A stretch of DNA of 6,577 bases from Geobacteraceae bacterium (GTDB taxonomy: Bacteria; Desulfobacterota; Desulfuromonadia; Desulfuromonadales; Geopsychrobacteraceae), in the NCBI GenBank assembly GCA_027064785.1, contig JAMOPE010000411.1:1-6577 (forward strand). The letters run 5' to 3'. The notes beneath the pieces were generated by a model. It did no database searches. It worked only from the letters and a program-made list of their open reading frames with translations, and was not told the DNA's origin. The translations under genes and the position numbers were made by a program. This document shows, one piece after another, positions 5,763-6,577 of the stretch. Position 1 is the stretch's first letter. Each line of letters starts with the position of its first letter.

Positions 5763-6577
5763 TTATTTATTCGCTGCGACAGCCGCATCGATATACTCTT
5801 TACCAATTTGATCTTCAAACTTCTTCCAAACCGGCTTCATAGCATCAACCCACTGCTGACGCTCAGCGTCGGTCAGCTCGATAACGGTCGTACGCTTGGA
5901 ATCGATGATCTTCTGACGGTCACCGATAGCTTTTTCTGCAGCAATTTTGTTACCGAATGCAATGGCTTCATCCAGATCTTTTTTCAGGACGGTACGAACG
6001 TCGTCAGGCAGACCCATCCAGAATTCAGCAGATGTGATAACGAAGTAATCGAGAACACCGTGATTGGACTCGGTGATGTAGGGCTGTACTTCATAGAACT
6101 TTTTGGAGTAGATGTTTGACCAGCTGTTTTCCTGACCATCAATAGCCTTGGTCTGCAGAAGGGTGAAGACTTCAGAAAATGGCTTTTTCAGAGGCATTGC
6201 ACCAACGGCCTGGAACTGAGCAGCAAGAACGTCAGATGACATGATGCGGAACTTCTTGCCTTTGGCATCAGCAGGAACGCGCAGTGGGTCACTGGCGGAA
6301 AGTTGCTTAAGGCCGTTATGCAGGTAGCCAAGACCGATCAGTCCTTTTTTCTTGGTTGCCATCAGCAGTTTTTGACCGACAGGACCTTGCTGGAATCTCT
6401 CGACAGCAGCCATATCCTTGAACAGGAAGGGGAGGTCGAAAATCTGTAGGGATTTGGTGTATTTTTTGAATTTTGACAATGACGGTGCTGCCATTTGGAC
6501 ATCACCAAGGATCATAGCTTCGAGGACTTTGTTGTCACCAAATAGTTGTGAGTTTGGAAAGACTTCGACTTTGACTT
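5763..6577 (-). CDS. dctP: TRAP transporter periplasmic substrate-binding protein DctP (5' end outside window)
   Basis: The last 270 residues of a DctP-family solute-binding protein. The frame stays open to the window edge and reads VEVFPNSQLFGDNKVLEAM there, a standard DctP segment, so the ATG at 6515 is internal. Family members are about 330 residues; the missing part would include the signal peptide. Counting from the first complete codon, the fragment shows GKKFRIMSSDV with R110, the Arg that in this family binds the substrate carboxylate. AIDGQENSWSNIYSKKFYEV (from A144) follows, and the last 70 residues are a helix-rich tail. The DGQENxWSNIYSKKFYEVQ wording points to the C4-dicarboxylate group. 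The protein would capture the ligand in the periplasm and hand it to DctQM. The promoter and any two-component regulator genes lie outside the window. Confidence 0.95.
   Translation of the reverse strand, partial: VKVEVFPNSQLFGDNKVLEAMILGDVQMAAPSLSKFKKYTKSLQIFDLPFLFKDMAAVERFQQGPVGQKLLMATKKKGLIGLGYLHNGLKQLSASDPLRVPADAKGKKFRIMSSDVLAAQFQAVGAMPLKKPFSEVFTLLQTKAIDGQENSWSNIYSKKFYEVQPYITESNHGVLDYFVITSAEFWMGLPDDVRTVLKKDLDEAIAFGNKIAAEKAIGDRQKIIDSKRTTVIELTDAERQQWVDAMKPVWKKFEDQIGKEYIDAAVAANK

Overview
The window looks like a chromosomal piece of a Gram-negative, probably anaerobic bacterium. A Desulfuromonas/Pelobacter/Geobacter-type relative is my best guess. It rests on the C4-dicarboxylate TRAP transporter, the B12-fold-type radical SAM protein, the lipobox lipoprotein and base composition near half G+C by eye. 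No phylogenetic marker gene is present, so the assignment is an inference.

Left part, plus strand (1-3170): three tightly packed co-directional genes. First comes the C-terminal end of an AMP-forming long-chain acyl-CoA synthetase, cut by the window start. Five bases later begins a 578-residue radical SAM protein with a CxxxCxxC cluster motif and a cysteine-rich tail. Third, behind a strong Shine-Dalgarno, is a short E2-like acyltransferase of the 2-oxo acid dehydrogenase family. It keeps the E3/E1-binding domain and the catalytic HRxxDG motif but has no lipoyl domain. The spacing suggests one operon, and the combination is the most unusual thing in the window.

Middle (3199-3713): a small minus-strand lipoprotein gene with a Gly/Arg-rich centre, convergent with the E2-like gene, and then a rho-independent terminator.

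Right part, minus strand (3714-6577): a TRAP transporter operon in the order dctP-dctQ-dctM. It encodes a periplasmic binding protein (5' end outside the window), a small four-helix permease and a large permease. A perfect 14-bp hairpin followed by a short U-tract lies between dctP and dctQ and probably lowers permease expression relative to the binding protein. dctQ and dctM overlap by ATGA. The likely substrate is a C4-dicarboxylate such as fumarate, malate or succinate, judged from family resemblance.

I saw no tRNA, rRNA, insertion sequence, CRISPR array or origin. No stretch over 300 bases lacks a gene.
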